A program made the position numbers and the translations under genes. Below, in pieces: positions 10,988 to 22,380 of a stretch of DNA of 64,000 bases. Where the stretch lies: the NCBI GenBank assembly GCA_027924585.1, contig BSBM01000386.1, positions 3,930,001 through 3,994,000 of the forward strand. Reading direction: 5' to 3'. Position 1 is the stretch's first letter, and each line of letters opens with the position of its first letter. The DNA comes from Larix kaempferi. Taxonomy: Eukaryota; Streptophyta; Pinopsida; Pinales; Pinaceae. The notes under the pieces are model-generated. The model ran no database searches and was not told the DNA's origin. It was given only the letters and a program-made list of their open reading frames with translations.

Positions 10988-12523
10988 TTATTCAACTGTC
11001 TGGGAAGAAGAGAGATCCGGATCTGCAATGGTTTGTTGGATGTGATCGTAAGTGAGCTCCACTAAAGATAAGGGAATAGACATGCTGATGTGCACAATGT
11101 CTCCAGACATAGAATCTGCGGATGGAAAAATCCATGGATCATTACAATAGGAAGTCCGGAATGGCATACTACTCGAAGGAGGAGGCGCACTGCCGAAAAT
11201 GGTTCCAATAAAATTCACAGGTGCAGAATGGTTAAAAGTTCCCATCAATGAAGGGTACATTCCAACACCTATGTTCCCATTTGCTGGATGAGAATCGGAA
11301 ACTTGCGAGACTACAGATCCCATAGATGTTGTGGAAGGAGTGCCAACATAATCCAGCTGATCGATTGTCACAATCTTGCCTTCATGGGGAAAGAAAATAA
11401 CTCGAAATACAGTAGACGCGACAGCCTTCATATCATACATCCAGTTCCAACCCAGTAAAAGATTGTAGTCGATTGGTGCATCAACCACTTCGACTTCAAT
11501 AGGCATGGACTTACCTCCCAAGGAGACAACAAGGGAAGGGATAATTCCATGCGGCACAAAAAATCTACTGTCGAATGCAGTGAGTGTAGTTCTAGATGGA
11601 AGTAAGGGAGGAGAGCCAAGAGCTTTCCAAAAAGTTAGCGACATTACTGACATGGTGGCACCTTCATCAACCATATTGCATTTGATGAAGCTCTTAAGGA
11701 AAACCACCTGGATTTGAAAAGCCACATGGTAAGGTAAGCGAGGCTGGACATTAGTAGTATCGAACTTGATAACACTAGGACTTCCCCTGTCCTGAACTCC
11801 TAATGCACTCAAAAGGGCATGCTTCTGAGAAGGACAGGCTTGCAAAACTTCAAGAGCCAACATGGCACACGGAGTTTGGCCCAAATATTCTACGATGGAG
11901 TAGTTCTGGGAAGCTCGAGCATTAGGATTATGAGTGGAGCGCTTAAGAACACCTTTCGGTATCCGTAGCATAATGGAAGGCTTCTCGATATGCAAGGAAT
12001 TATCAGGAGGAGGGGGAGGCTCATTCCCCAAATTCGATTGTGGTGCACCATAATCGCGTTGACAAGTAGCAACACAAACCTTCGACTGAACCATATTCAC
12101 ACATCCATAACCACTTGTATTGGAAGAAGTCGTTTCATTAGTACCATAACCAGTGGCAGGAGCATGCGAAGCCATGTTTTGATGATGAGGAAGGGGATCC
12201 TTCAACACAGCTGGGCTATGTGCCAAATGCTTTGATGCTTCTTCAATTCGAGGACATAAGTGAGTAAGATGATCCTCCCCACAAAGCTTGCAAGGGAATT
12301 GCACCTTACGCCTAGGTTTACGATCCTTTCCAGCATTACTGCCTTCCCGAGGAGGGTTGGCATTCTCTTTACAAGGAGTATTACGATTGCTATTATTATT
12401 ACTTCCATTGTTTCCACCCCTACGATTATTTCTCCCCTTTTTCTTACCACCAGGTTGCTGGTTACCCAACGGTTTCGTTGATTGCACATTGTGTACATCA
12501 GACGACGGAGTGGAAGTGGACAA
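10988..12523 (-). CDS. gag C-terminal zinc knuckle plus protease of element F (open, 511 codons)
   Basis: The longest open gypsy segment here. Residues about 1-70 are basic and Asn/Gly-rich; a CCHC-like knuckle 'FPCKLCGEDHLTHLCPRI' lies near residue 80. The protease covers about residues 200-400: 'FIKCNMVDEGATMSVMS' (DEGA active-site loop), a flap-like stretch, and 'IDYNLLLGWNWMYDMKAVAS'. A Ser/Pro-rich tail runs toward RT. It is in the middle of the Gag-Pol region, so the ATG at 12523 is not the true start. No stop within it. Confidence 0.82.
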   Translation of the reverse strand: MSTSTPSSDVHNVQSTKPLGNQQPGGKKKGRNNRRGGNNGSNNNSNRNTPCKENANPPREGSNAGKDRKPRRKVQFPCKLCGEDHLTHLCPRIEEASKHLAHSPAVLKDPLPHHQNMASHAPATGYGTNETTSSNTSGYGCVNMVQSKVCVATCQRDYGAPQSNLGNEPPPPPDNSLHIEKPSIMLRIPKGVLKRSTHNPNARASQNYSIVEYLGQTPCAMLALEVLQACPSQKHALLSALGVQDRGSPSVIKFDTTNVQPRLPYHVAFQIQVVFLKSFIKCNMVDEGATMSVMSLTFWKALGSPPLLPSRTTLTAFDSRFFVPHGIIPSLVVSLGGKSMPIEVEVVDAPIDYNLLLGWNWMYDMKAVASTVFRVIFFPHEGKIVTIDQLDYVGTPSTTSMGSVVSQVSDSHPANGNIGVGMYPSLMGTFNHSAPVNFIGTIFGSAPPPSSSMPFRTSYCNDPWIFPSADSMSGDIVHISMSIPLSLVELTYDHIQQTIADPDLSSSQTVE

Positions 12524-12529
12524 GGTGTG

Positions 12530-13070
12530 AACCTATCCGGGAGCAGACTGGTTTAGCGTCAAATTTTGCATTTAATTAGCTACCAAGTCTACAGGGTGAG
12601 TGCATGCGAACCCCACGATGCCATCGGCATGTGGTCCAGGAACTGACGTAGGCTCATGTATTGTTCTCGGTGCATCATGAATAATGTCATACAAAATGCC
12701 AGACTAAGAATAAAGTAGATCTAACTACTGGAATTTCAAGATAGCTTGTTCCTCAGTCATAATGTCGGACATCAAAACATCCTTAGCAATGTATGGAAGT
12801 AAATACTTGAGGAACCATTCCAACAGGAACTCTGGAGGAATGTTGGCTTTCACTAATCTCTTCCGCCGATGCCACTCTTGAACGTGGTCAGACATATGTG
12901 TGGCCTTGTTCTAACGAAAAGTTGACAACAACTCAGTACCAGTATCATAACGAACCGGTAACTGGAAATGGTCTAAGAAAACCAAAGCAATATCGTTGAA
13001 TCCTCTATAGGTGTTCCTGGGCAACTCGACATACCATTTCGTGGCTTCCCCCGTGAGGGTGCGTTGAAAT
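12530..13070 (-). pseudogene. gag fragment of element F, truncated at the fold-back element
   Basis: Starts abruptly at 13070 with 'RFQRTLTGEATKWYVELPRN', a capsid-domain motif, then 'FLDHFQLPVRYDTGTELLST' and 'MSDHVQEWHRRKRL'. Several stops follow (about 12910, 12720, 12570). The N-terminal half of gag, the leader and the 5' LTR are absent; the next sequence is the left arm of the fold-back element. Confidence 0.8.
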
Positions 13071-14018
13071 CTACCTTTGAGAGGACTATATATTGAGCGC
13101 ATATGGCTTATGGATGAGAGAAAGAAGAGAATCGTAAGAGAACTCTAGTGGATTTTTTCCCTATCTTGAGTCTGCACTTATTGATCCTTGTAGTTGTGAA
13201 CCATTTATGTTCACCTTCCAAACTCCTTTCTAGTTTGAGTTTTCCATTCATGGAGGATTGAAGTGGTGGAGGAACAAGTGGATTGATCTAGATCTTGGTT
13301 TAGATTGGTTTCCAGCAAGAGGTCGTATCACTTTGTACTTCTTCTTGTTCATGAATAGAAATACTCATATTCTCGTCCATTCATGGTGTGAATGTCATTT
13401 ATTATACATTGGGAATACCACAACAGAGAGATGACTACCAGAAATCTACTCAATTCTTAAAGCAATGCTATTATAAATGACAATGTTAAGATAATGGAGA
13501 AATGTAACCAACCTCGATCCAAACGTTTGATGTAGATCCCCGTTGGAGCTTTCAATCCACACACTTGTAATCTGCAAATTAGTCTTGATAGCCAATATCC
13601 AACAAGTACATATAATATATAAATCACATTAACATTATCCATAACAATGGTCCATAATATCATAAGCAAATGTAACCCAATGTATAATAAATGACATTCA
13701 AACCATGAATGGACAAGAATATGAGTATTTCTATTAATGAACAAGAAGAAGTACAAAGTGATACGACCTCTTGCTGGCAACCAATCTGAACCAAGATCTA
13801 GATCAATCCACTTGTGCCTCCACCACTTCAATCCTCCATGAATGGAAAACTCAAACTAGAAAGGAGTTTGGAAGGTGAACATAAATGGTTCACAACTACA
13901 AGGATGAATGAGTGCAAACTCAAGATAGGGAAAAAATCCATTAGAGTTCTCTTACGATTCTCTTCTTTCTCCTGTCCATAAGCCACATGTGCTCAATATA
14001 TAGTCCTCTCAAAGGTAG
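13071..14018. mobile_element. Fold-back element with 343-bp inverted arms
   Basis: The left arm 13071-13413 and right arm 13676-14018 are inverted copies, each 343 bp, around a 262-bp centre. Outer ends read CTACCTTTGAGAGG and its complement; inner ends CATTGGG and CCCAATG. The arms differ at a modest number of positions. There is no transposase. The flanks (GTTGAAAT on the left, GTGAAAGG on the right) do not give a clean target duplication. It could be a fold-back or Mutator-like non-autonomous element, or an inversion-duplication made during local rearrangement. Confidence 0.78.
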
Positions 14019-14300
14019 GTGAAAGGACACATCGAGGCATTACTTGGGAAGATGGAGAGCCAAAGGTCACCCAATGACCGCTTTTTGGGAGTAAAAAGTA
14101 ATTAAATAGTGGTTTTTACCATTTTACATGCTACCCGCGGGCTATAAAGATGCAACTTGCAGGTACGCCTGCTATAAAGATGAAACATGCGGGTAGGAGT
14201 AAAAATAGGGCAAACTGGTATCTCTGAAGGATAAAAATGGATCTGAGTCACTAAAATGGATCCTACAGGCCAAAGAATGCTGATGCTCATAGGGTGGAAG
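14019..14300. other. Short unassigned segment between fold-back element and element A
   Basis: Contains a repeated 'GCTATAAAGATG' motif (about 14130-14190) with CCCGCGGG-like flanks. No coding signal. It may be the remnant of A's 3' untranslated region, since A's integrase ends at about 14303, but A's 3' LTR is not present. Confidence 0.45.
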
Positions 14301-14302
14301 AC

Positions 14303-15650
14303 TTCTGTGTAACATTCATGCCTTGTAATGCTTTATTTGGGCACCATTAATGAGTTTCTTGAAAACACTCCCTTGTAACATTTTCAATCGGATTGAGCCA
14401 TTGGGATTGATGTTCTCGAAAATATATGGGCCCATCCATTCCATGTGCAACTTCTTTGGTTTTCCCTTAATGCGGCTGTTGTACAACAATGCCAAGTCAC
14501 CAACTGAGAGATTTTTATGTTTGATGTTTATGTCGTGCCATGTTTTTTTCTATTGTTTTTGTATTTCTTGGTGATGTATCGCTATCTTTCGGGTCGCGTC
14601 AAGCTTCGACAGTTGAACAAGGCATTCTTTTCTTGCATCTTCGACATCAATGTGTAAAACTTCGGCAATTCTTAGATCTTGTCGTCGAAAATGCAAGGGG
14701 ACGACTACTTCTTGACCATATATAAGTGTAAAAGGAGTTTGACTTGTCGTTCTCTTATATGCCATTCTGTATGCCCATAGTACGGCAGGTATCTTGTCAT
14801 CCCAATCGTCTTTATCAATGTTGCACATTTTTGTCAATCCTTTGGTGAGTGTTTTATTAAATGCTTCGACGAAACCATTTGATTGTGGGTGATAAGATGT
14901 ACTTATTCTATGCTTAATTGCAAATTCCTTTATGACTGTATCAATAGTTCTACAAATAAAGTGCATTCCTTGGTCACTGATTAGTGTAAACGGGCATCTG
15001 AATAGTGTGATAATGTTCTCATATATGAATTTAGCAACTACCTTGCTTGAACATGCTTCAACTGGTTCTATCTCTGCCCATTTGGTGACATATTCTACTA
15101 TGGTGATGATGTAACGTGCACTTGTTTTTCTGCCAAGTACTAGGAAATGTCCAATAAAATCAATTTCCCATATTTCAAATGTTCGACTTGGATTTACGGG
15201 AACAAGGGGAATTTATGTGCTTGGAAGAGGTCGACCCATTCGTTGGCATCTATCACATTTTCTTACAAAGTCTCGATAGTCTTTGTGAATTGTCAGCCAC
15301 CAAATTCCAGATTCCAAAATCTTTCTCGCTGTAATGTCAGCGTGATAGTGTCCTCCTACCGGTCCATAGTGTGCTTCTAAAAGTATGCTTTGTCTCTCGT
15401 GTTCAAGCGCACACCATCATAATATATCATCTAGGTAAATTTTACAAAGGAATCCATTGATGAGAGTGTAAGGTGCAACTTTGATTGCGAGAATCTTCTT
15501 CTTCTTTTCTGGTATTCCTTCCGGAGCTTGTCCATCCTCAAGAAATTGTGCAATCTTTGCGAGTTCTGAGGGGACAACTTCAAATCTAAATAGGTGCGCA
15601 TCTGGTAGATCATCGTCTATTCCTGTTGTCTCCTCTCTGGTGTCGATTCT
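14303..15650 (-). pseudogene. Integrase of element A
   Basis: The HHCC domain is complete (two His around 15270-15400, then 'RKCDRCQRMG'). The core shows 'FEIWEIDFIG' (Asp), 'LISDQGMHFICRT' (Asp) and 'SNGFVEAFNKTL' (Glu). The C-terminal part 'EWMGPYIFENINPNGSIRLK' ends near 14303 at 'QIKHYKA'. Stops occur near 15420 and 14549. The 138-codon stretch 14966-14550 is open. Confidence 0.88.
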
Positions 15651-15653
15651 TGA

Positions 15654-16591
15654 CTAGTGGTCTGGTTCGAAATTTTCCTTTCTTAGTCGAATGATGACTT
15701 CAAATTCAAATTCTTGAAATAGCAATAACGAATGGAATAATCTTCCATGGTGCAATGTCTTATTGACTAAGTACTTCAATGCTTGATGATCTGTGTAGAA
15801 AACAAATGGATTAGCCAATAGATAATGACTATATTTTTGTAGAGAAAATACCATGCCTAATGCTTCTCTTTCCGTTGCGAAATAATTTCACTCTTCTTTG
15901 TTTAGATTTCTACAGCTAAAGGCATTAGGGTATTCCATTCCATCATCACTAGGTTGTGTCAATATTGCGATGACTTCTATGCCCAATGAGTCGATATGAA
16001 CATGAAATTTGATCGACCAATTCAGGAAATGGAGAATGGGTGCTTCGACATGTTTTCTCTTCAGAATGTCGAATGATGTGTTGCACTCCTCAGTCCACTT
16101 GTACTCTTTATTTTCTTTCAATAGTTCATCCAGGGGATACATCATGTCGAAAAAATGTCTGATAAAATTTTGGTAGTATCCCATGTGGCCCAATAGGGCT
16201 CGCACTTGTTTAGGATTGACTAGTGGCTTTCAGTCAAGAATGATTTTTATTTTGGTATAGTCAACTTTTATGCCTTCTTTACATACTGCATGGCCCAAAA
16301 GTATTATGATAGGATTCACGAAAATACATTTCTTTATGTTAAACGACAGTTTGATTTGTCGACAACGTTCAAGCATTAACCGGAGCCACTTGTAGTGATC
16401 TTTCAACATGGAGTACATTGTCCAATCATCAAAATAGACAGCCATATTTTTGTAGATGTACTCTTGAAAGGATTTGACGACAATATGAGAAAACACAGCT
16501 GGTGCATTCTTCAGTCCAAAAGGCATGACTTTATATGCGAACGATCTGAATTCACACATGAACGTGGTCTTCTTCTGATGTTCTTTAGCAA
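15654..16591 (-). pseudogene. C-terminal RT and RNase H of element A (left of insertion B)
   Basis: Begins at the junction with B and reads 'IAKEHQKKTTFMCEFRSFAY', then 'MPFGLKNAPAVFSHIVV', a catalytic box YFDDW, the thumb ('ERCRQIKLSFNIKKCIFVNP'), 'LLGHMGYYQNFIRH', and RNase H text 'TDHQALKYLVNKTL'. A few stops (about 16228, 15887, 15652). This is the 3' half of the gene whose 5' half is at 43740-44190. Confidence 0.9.
16587..16591. other. Target-site duplication AGCAA, left copy
   Basis: AGCAA at 16587-16591 directly before the TGTTGATG start of B's LTR; the same AGCAA follows the CCAACA end of the other LTR at 43735-43739. Perfect five-base duplication. Confidence 0.92.
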
Positions 16592-17442
16592 TGTTGATGC
16601 AAACCAGTTGACAGGGGTAAGTCACTCTGTCGACATCCAACCCACCGCAATCTCCCTGACCACCGGTCTAGATAGTTTTTACCCCGTCCAGCAATACGTG
16701 CGGAGAAGATGAATTCTCACCCGAGATGTTCAAGGGAGAGCTGACGAAACCATGTTTCCACCAAATGAAGAAGGACTTTTGTGCATCCGCTTAATCAACT
16801 TATCGCAGCATTCAGAAATAGATCTAATAGTTTAACATATACATTTAGACAGAACCACATCATCATTCAACAGGTCTCATTGTTAAATAAACAATTAATG
16901 CACAACAATTCTAGCAGTAAAACATCACTTGGAACAAGGAAACATTGCATCATTCATGAATTCAGATTACACATCACATTCATAACAGAAAGAAAAAAAG
17001 AGACACAGTAATTTTTCTCAACATCACATCATATTAGCGTTCGCAACAACCCAAAGATATAGCAATGTAGCTCTTATGTCGCATACCCAAATTAACCGAC
17101 AAGCAAAATCATTCGTGCTCAAATCTTCAATTCATCAATTAACTTTCTATTTATTGGTATCAACACTTACAATACGATGTCTATTAATAGGCTTGTGCCT
17201 TTACATTTGCGTTCCACTTAGGAAACTGCCTAACTACTTCTTAACAAATTCTACAAAAAGAATGAACCAAAACCCACATATTGCGGTCCAAATGACCCAA
17301 AACCCACATAATGCGGTCCTAATGACCCAAAAATACATAAACTTGTTTACTTGCGCGTTGTTTTCCATCTTGCATGGCATCTTTGACCCTTCGTAGCATC
17401 CGCGATGTTGTGCAACTGACTCATCCAAACCGCCTGCCAACA
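16592..17442 (-). repeat. 3' LTR of element B (851 bp)
   Basis: Plus-strand ends TGTTGATGCAAACC...GCCTGCCAACA. Aligns over its whole length with 42884-43734, same length, with many substitutions (densest in the first 140 bp, roughly a sixth of positions; less later). The divergence suggests an old insertion. Confidence 0.92.
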
Positions 17443-18610
17443 GGCCCCCAACACAATCTTGTGGCTCGCCCTCGAGCCACGTTAGCTGGACATGGTGTAC
17501 TCAGACTAATTTGTCACTTGACTATTCCTCTGCAACTATTCTTGCTGTCTGGAGCTCACTCTTGTGTACTGCTCACACTGATACAGTGATCCCCAACTTG
17601 CTATCATGTACTTCTTAAACTAATACAATGATCTTCCGGCTTGTTGTCATGTACTTCTCAAACTCATCCTCCAGTCTCTGGAAATCTGGTTCCAACTGAG
17701 GAAATTTTTATGAATAACACTGAGGTGCGAAATAGACCAACGGCTCTGGCACATCTATTTTGCACTGGGGATCACCTACTATCGGGACCAGGGGGCTATC
17801 GCCCCTGTCATTTTGGTGGTCGCAGGGACCACGAAGCTTCGAGCTACCACCACATACTTAGACATATCGAATGAGGCTTCATCTCTATTGCTCCTGAGTG
17901 TTTGCGCCACTTCCTTCTCTAGGTGTTCATGCATACTCGTCGTTCGAGCCCTTAGTGAGCCTGGTGTGCTACTGCGTGAAATGAAATGGATCATTTCCAT
18001 AGCCTCCTTGGAATTCCTAACTTATCTAGCTTCATGACCAAATTGCAATAGGGATTCCTCTCGTCAGATAGATACCTCTTTTCTCAGCTAGCCTTTGGTG
18101 CCTGTATGTATGCGTTTTCATCGTCCTGGATTCCTACCTCGGAAATCATTAGCAAATAAGTTCACATAAATCTTCGATCCTGTCATCATACCATTCCGCC
18201 ATCACCTGGAGAGATGGATCCACATCACTCGTGCTTAGTCCCGAATTATTACGTGTGGAGCAACAACCATGCTTCCAACGGTTGTCATTCATGCCAAAAT
18301 GTGTGAAGCAGCAACTAGGGCGCCATCAGCCATTCTGCCACCTTTTGTTACACATGCTGGACTCCGTCGTCAATCTTGGCCATCTAACGATCAGATCTGG
18401 CTGAGAGACCTATCACATGAAAAGGAACCGTCTGCTAATGATCTGTAATTTTTGTTGATTTGACTGTGTCACGACCCTGTAGCTGTCACGGCATGGCTCC
18501 CAAACTGTGATACAAGTCCTCCGACTTGCGCATCCTGTCCCTGATGGTGCACCATCCTGCCATGTAGCATCCTGCATTTTTTTTTATCACAATGCGTTTA
18601 GGCATCGCAC
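17443..18610 (-). other. 3' non-coding region of element B
   Basis: About 1.17 kb between the integrase end and the 3' LTR. I see no supported gene. A weak G-rich run on the minus strand next to the LTR (GTTGGGGGCC) may be the polypurine tract. Confidence 0.55.
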
Positions 18611-18611
18611 T

Positions 18612-19735
18612 GCTCCGAGCCCATCCTGTAGGGATTCAACCTACTACCAGTTACTATCTTTGGTAGGAGCACTCCATATAACTGCTGTAGCTACACTGTG
18701 CCTCCTGAATTTATGCAACTGATGCGATATCGACCAACCCAATGCATCTATCATTTACCTGGATGCTTCATGAACTTGCTATCATACAACAACACCAAGT
18801 ATCCTTGCTGAAACTATATGTTTTTTATATGGCGATCATGCCAAGCTTTTTTTCGATCCTTCTCCATGCGTTGGTGAAAAGCTACGAGAAATTGGTCTTC
18901 CTAAAGCTGTACCATTTGCTCTAGTCATTCTTCCAACACCGCTTCATCATTCATGCTTGTCGTTGCCACTGTGCACAGACTCAGAACGATGTATTCCATA
19001 GGCATAACCGCCTCTTTCCCATACACTAGTTTGAACAGTGTCTGCCTCACCAATATTTTACAAGTGGTGCGATATGCCCACAATACTGCTGGAATGTTCA
19101 AATCCTAGTCATCGCAGTTTGCGTTACAAACGTTTGTGAGCATGTGCTCCAACACTTTGTTAAAAGCCTCCACTATTCCATTTGCTTGTGGATGATACAA
19201 CGTACTCTTCTTGTGTTGGATTTGAAGCTCTTATGTCAATGCACTGACTCTGCAATTCATGAAGTGACTCTCCTGATCACTCATCAATATCTTCGGACAT
19301 CCAAACCGAGTAACAATGTTGTCAAACAAAAATCGTGCTGCTGTCATAGTGGTGCAATCTACAACTGGTGTGGCTTCTTCCCATCTTGTCAAATAATCTG
19401 TTGCTGTGATTATGTACCATGCACTAGTGCGCTTCCCAAGTGTGTTGATAGATCCCACAAAATCCACTACCCATTTATCAAACGGGTGTAATGTCACTTG
19501 AGGTATTAGAGGCATCTCATCCCTCCTTGATGGTTTTTCAGTCCGTTGGAAAACATCGCAAGTCCACACATAATCTATCACATCGTTGTGAAGAGTGAAC
19601 CACCAAAGTCTTGCACGAAGCACCTTCCTGGAAGTAGCACGAACTCCATAGTGTCCACCAGCCACTCCTGCATGTGCCTTAGCCAAGATCTTCCCTTGCT
19701 CATGAGGTAGGACACAACACCTCAAAATATCTTAT
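18612..19735 (-). pseudogene. Integrase of element B
   Basis: Open from 19725 to 19231: 'LPHEQGKILAKAHAGVAGGH' (two zinc His) then 'YVWTCDVFQRTEKPSRRDEM', where the second cysteine of the CxxC pair is phenylalanine. Core: 'FDKWVVDFVGSINTLGKRTS' (Asp) and 'KILMSDQESHFMN' (Asp). The rest, to 'VTGSRLNPYR' near 18615, is recognisable but full of stops and frame changes. It could not be active. Confidence 0.83.
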
Positions 19736-19789
19736 GGTCATAGTTTATAGAGTTGTCCAGTGATCAATTGGAAATCTGCAGTCTTAACC

Positions 19790-20310
19790 ACTAGTTGCTT
19801 CTTTTGACCCATGGTGAACCCCTCTGGTGCAATTCCTGTCACCAAAAATTGAATGATTTCTTCATAGTAGTCATCATCCACCTCGACTTTGAACAGCTAT
19901 GCATCTGGAAACCCATCTTCAATGTTTGTGGGCTCCTCGCCTGTCTATAATCATGATAGATGATCTGGTCCTGCATTAAAGCGATCGGGCTTCACAATCA
20001 TCTCAAAATAAAACTCCTGAAAGAGAAGTAGCCAACGACATTTCCCCCCCCCCAACACAGGATTATTTACCAAATATTTCAAAGCAGAATGGTCTGTGAA
20101 GATCTTGAAGTGACCCCCCAATAGGTAATGCCGAAACTTCTGTAGCACATATACCATCGCCAAACCTTTCCTCTCGGTAGTCGTATAATTTCTCTCCATT
20201 GATGACAGCTTGCGACTCGCAAAAGAAATTGGGTGATCCAAATCTCCTTCCCCTGGTTACGTAAGAAGGAGTCCCAGCGCAATCGAGGATGCATCCACAT
20301 GGACATGGAA
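19790..20310 (-). pseudogene. RNase H of element B
   Basis: 'ISFASRKLSSMERNYTTTER' and 'FTDHSALKYLVNNPVLGGGK' are the typical RNase H blocks, followed by 'LLLFQEFYFEMIVKPDRFNA' and 'GPDHLS'. A run of ten C's (about 20044-20053, plus strand) lies inside the coding part and is a likely frameshift site. Stops are seen near 19949 and 20258. Confidence 0.83.
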
Positions 20311-20319
20311 TTCCTTTCT

Positions 20320-21640
20320 CTAGTCCGAGAAGACCAGTATTGGTGCAGATGCCATCTTATCCTTCAATAGATCAAAACTGACTGGACACTCTGGACTCCA
20401 TAGAAATACCGCAACCTTTTTCAACAAATTTTCCATAGGGGCCGTGATCGCTGCATAACCACAGATGAACTTGCGATAGTACCCTGTGTGCCCCAGCGTC
20501 ACTCTCAACTGCTTGACATTTGTAGGCTGTGTTAAGCTCAAAATGAGCGCAATCTTAGCTGGGTCAACCAACAATCCTTGCTTGCAGATAATGTGACCTG
20601 GAAACATCCCAAAAGGTGTGCAGAAAATACATTTTTCAAGTTTAACGATATTTGATGCTCTCTATAGCGCTCCATCATCAATTGTAGGTTTTCCAGATGG
20701 TCACTGATCTATCGATAAACTGTCTAGTCATCCATATAGACTTGCAAAAAATTCTTAATAAAATATATGAACGCTACAACAACAACACGAAAGAATATTG
20801 CAGGTGCGTTCTTGAGCCCAAATGGCATCACAGTGTACTGCAAATAGCCCCATTCAGTCACAAATGGTTTCCTATGGCGATCCTCTTTGGCGATCCTGAT
20901 CTGGTGATAGCCAAAGAAACCATCTGTGAAAGAATACATTTCTTGACTGCCTACTCCTTCCAGCACCTCATCAGTGAACGACATTGGAAACGGATCATGC
21001 AGACACACATCATTCAACTTCCGCAAGTCAACAGAAATTTGAACCTCAACTGTCTTCTTGTCTTGCACCACCATAGGACTAATCCATTCTGATTATTCAA
21101 CCGACTCAATGATCCCAGCATCCAGCATGCGGTCATGTTCAGCTTTGACCCTTTCCTTGTGTCGCGGGTTCAGTCGATACGGTCGCTGCCTGATTGGTTT
21201 CATGTCTGGTTTCAATGGAATCCTCATCTCTCCTAGATCCCCCAATATTCCCTTCATTTCAAAAAACTTCGTAGGGAATAGATCTTGGAACTCATGCAAT
21301 AGGTATGTGACCTTCGCCATCATTTCTTCATCCCAGTAGTCCCCAAAATTAACAAAATTTGGGTTCTCCTCCGTCCCAATGCTGATCTTCGTAATCTTCA
21401 ATGGCTGAGTTGCCAGATCGGTCAGTGCATCAGGTGCTATGACATCACGACTCCCTTCTGTCTCTGGAATATTGATATTCCGTGGATCATCACCATCCTT
21501 TGGCTCTCCGGTAATATTATAACATTCCATCATTGATTGCATCTGACAATGTGTATGTGGATCCGTGAGGTATGCAACTGGAACTACCTTTATAACAACA
21601 TCGCGGATGATATGCAATGCATTGTGAACATCTGGATTGG
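20320..21640 (-). pseudogene. Reverse transcriptase of element B
   Basis: The approach segment 'LLHEFQDLFPTKFFEMKGIL' and 'KPIRQRPYRLNPRHKERVKA' lead to 'VQDKKTVEVQISVDLRKLND', 'SFTDGFFGYHQIRIAKEDRH', 'MPFGLKNAPAIFFRVVV' and catalytic YMDD at about 20725-20735, with both aspartates kept. A stop comes right after (expected Trp). The connection domain 'LGHTGYYRKFICGYAA' is at about 20440-20510. One stop near 21090. Confidence 0.88.
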
Positions 21641-21891
21641 CATCCACGAAACTGAAGGTGTGCGTAAAGAAAACCGTCAACTCTAACCAAGTGGTCATCT
21701 TTTTGCTCAACTCAGCTGAGGCATACCAACATCGCGGCATTTAGTCCAAATTATGGATAAAGGCATGGACCCACTCATCCTTTGGTCGCGATGCCCACAA
21801 CATCTAACATTCAACCAGATGACTGCCAGGTTCATTCCTCCCATCATACTTCCCTGTGTGGTAAAATTCTATGTCACCAAAGTGAACCTCA
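21641..21891 (-). pseudogene. Second half of the gag-like domain between protease and RT (element B)
   Basis: Reads 'EVHFGDIEFYHTGKYDGRNE', then 'ECQMLWASRPKDEWVHAFIH', 'MPRCWYASAELSKKMTTWLE' and 'FTHTFSFVDANPDVHNALHI'. Trp-x-x-x-E-W and WY motifs of this kind are typical of the retrotransposon gag (capsid) domain. Its first half lies at 26980-27290, on the other side of D. Two stops are visible. It sits directly before RT, after the protease, which is not the usual place for gag. Confidence 0.72.
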
Positions 21892-21904
21892 CTAGTACAT
21901 GTGC

Positions 21905-22380
21905 ACATTTTTCCCACGGAAAATCATTGCTATTGCAACACTTTTCCGTTGCTATAGCGACAAACAAGACTCCTTGTTTTCGTGGCACTAATTTCGTCGC
22001 TGTAGCAACACTTTCCAACGTTCGTGGCTACAGCACCGAACATTCGTGGCTATAGCGATGAATGTTTATATTTAAAAAAATGGTAAATGAAGCGATCTAC
22101 GTCTCTCTAGCCACGAACGTTCATGGATATAGCACCAATAGTTCGTGGCTAGAGCAACGGATGGCCATATTTAAAATAAATAAGTGAACTGATCTCTGTC
22201 TCTCTAGCAACGAAAGTTCATGGCTATAGAACCGAACGTTCGTGGCTATTTCACCGAAAGTGCGTGGCTATAGCACCGAAAGTGCGTGGCTATAGCGATG
22301 GATGTTCATATTTAAAAGAAATAGCAAGTTCATCAAAACTTGCTAGCGCTTGTCGTCTCTATAGCGACGGACATGTCTAT
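21905..22380. repeat. Clustered CGTGGCTATAGC repeats near D's end
   Basis: About a dozen copies, in both orientations, of a core like 'GTTCGTGGCTATAGCACCGA' and 'CCGTTGCTATAGCGAC', spaced by AT-rich runs (ATATTTAAAA). They form two longer similar units (about 22030-22160 and 22160-22320). Such subterminal arrays are common in DNA transposons. Confidence 0.75.

Larger units (their letters stand above)
7670..13070 (-). mobile_element. Ty3/gypsy retrotransposon F (no LTRs visible)
   Basis: Minus-strand order is gag tail, CCHC segment, protease, RT, RNase H, integrase. The 3' end is interrupted by G at 7670 and the gag N-terminus stops exactly where the fold-back element starts at 13071; no F LTR can be found. 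Coding regions are better kept than in G: long open stretches with single stops. F and G share DEGA-type proteases and similar RT text. Confidence 0.88.

Noticed and set aside
14019-14300. 3' LTR of element A
   Set aside because: No similarity to 54682-55008, and no TG...CA boundary next to the integrase end.
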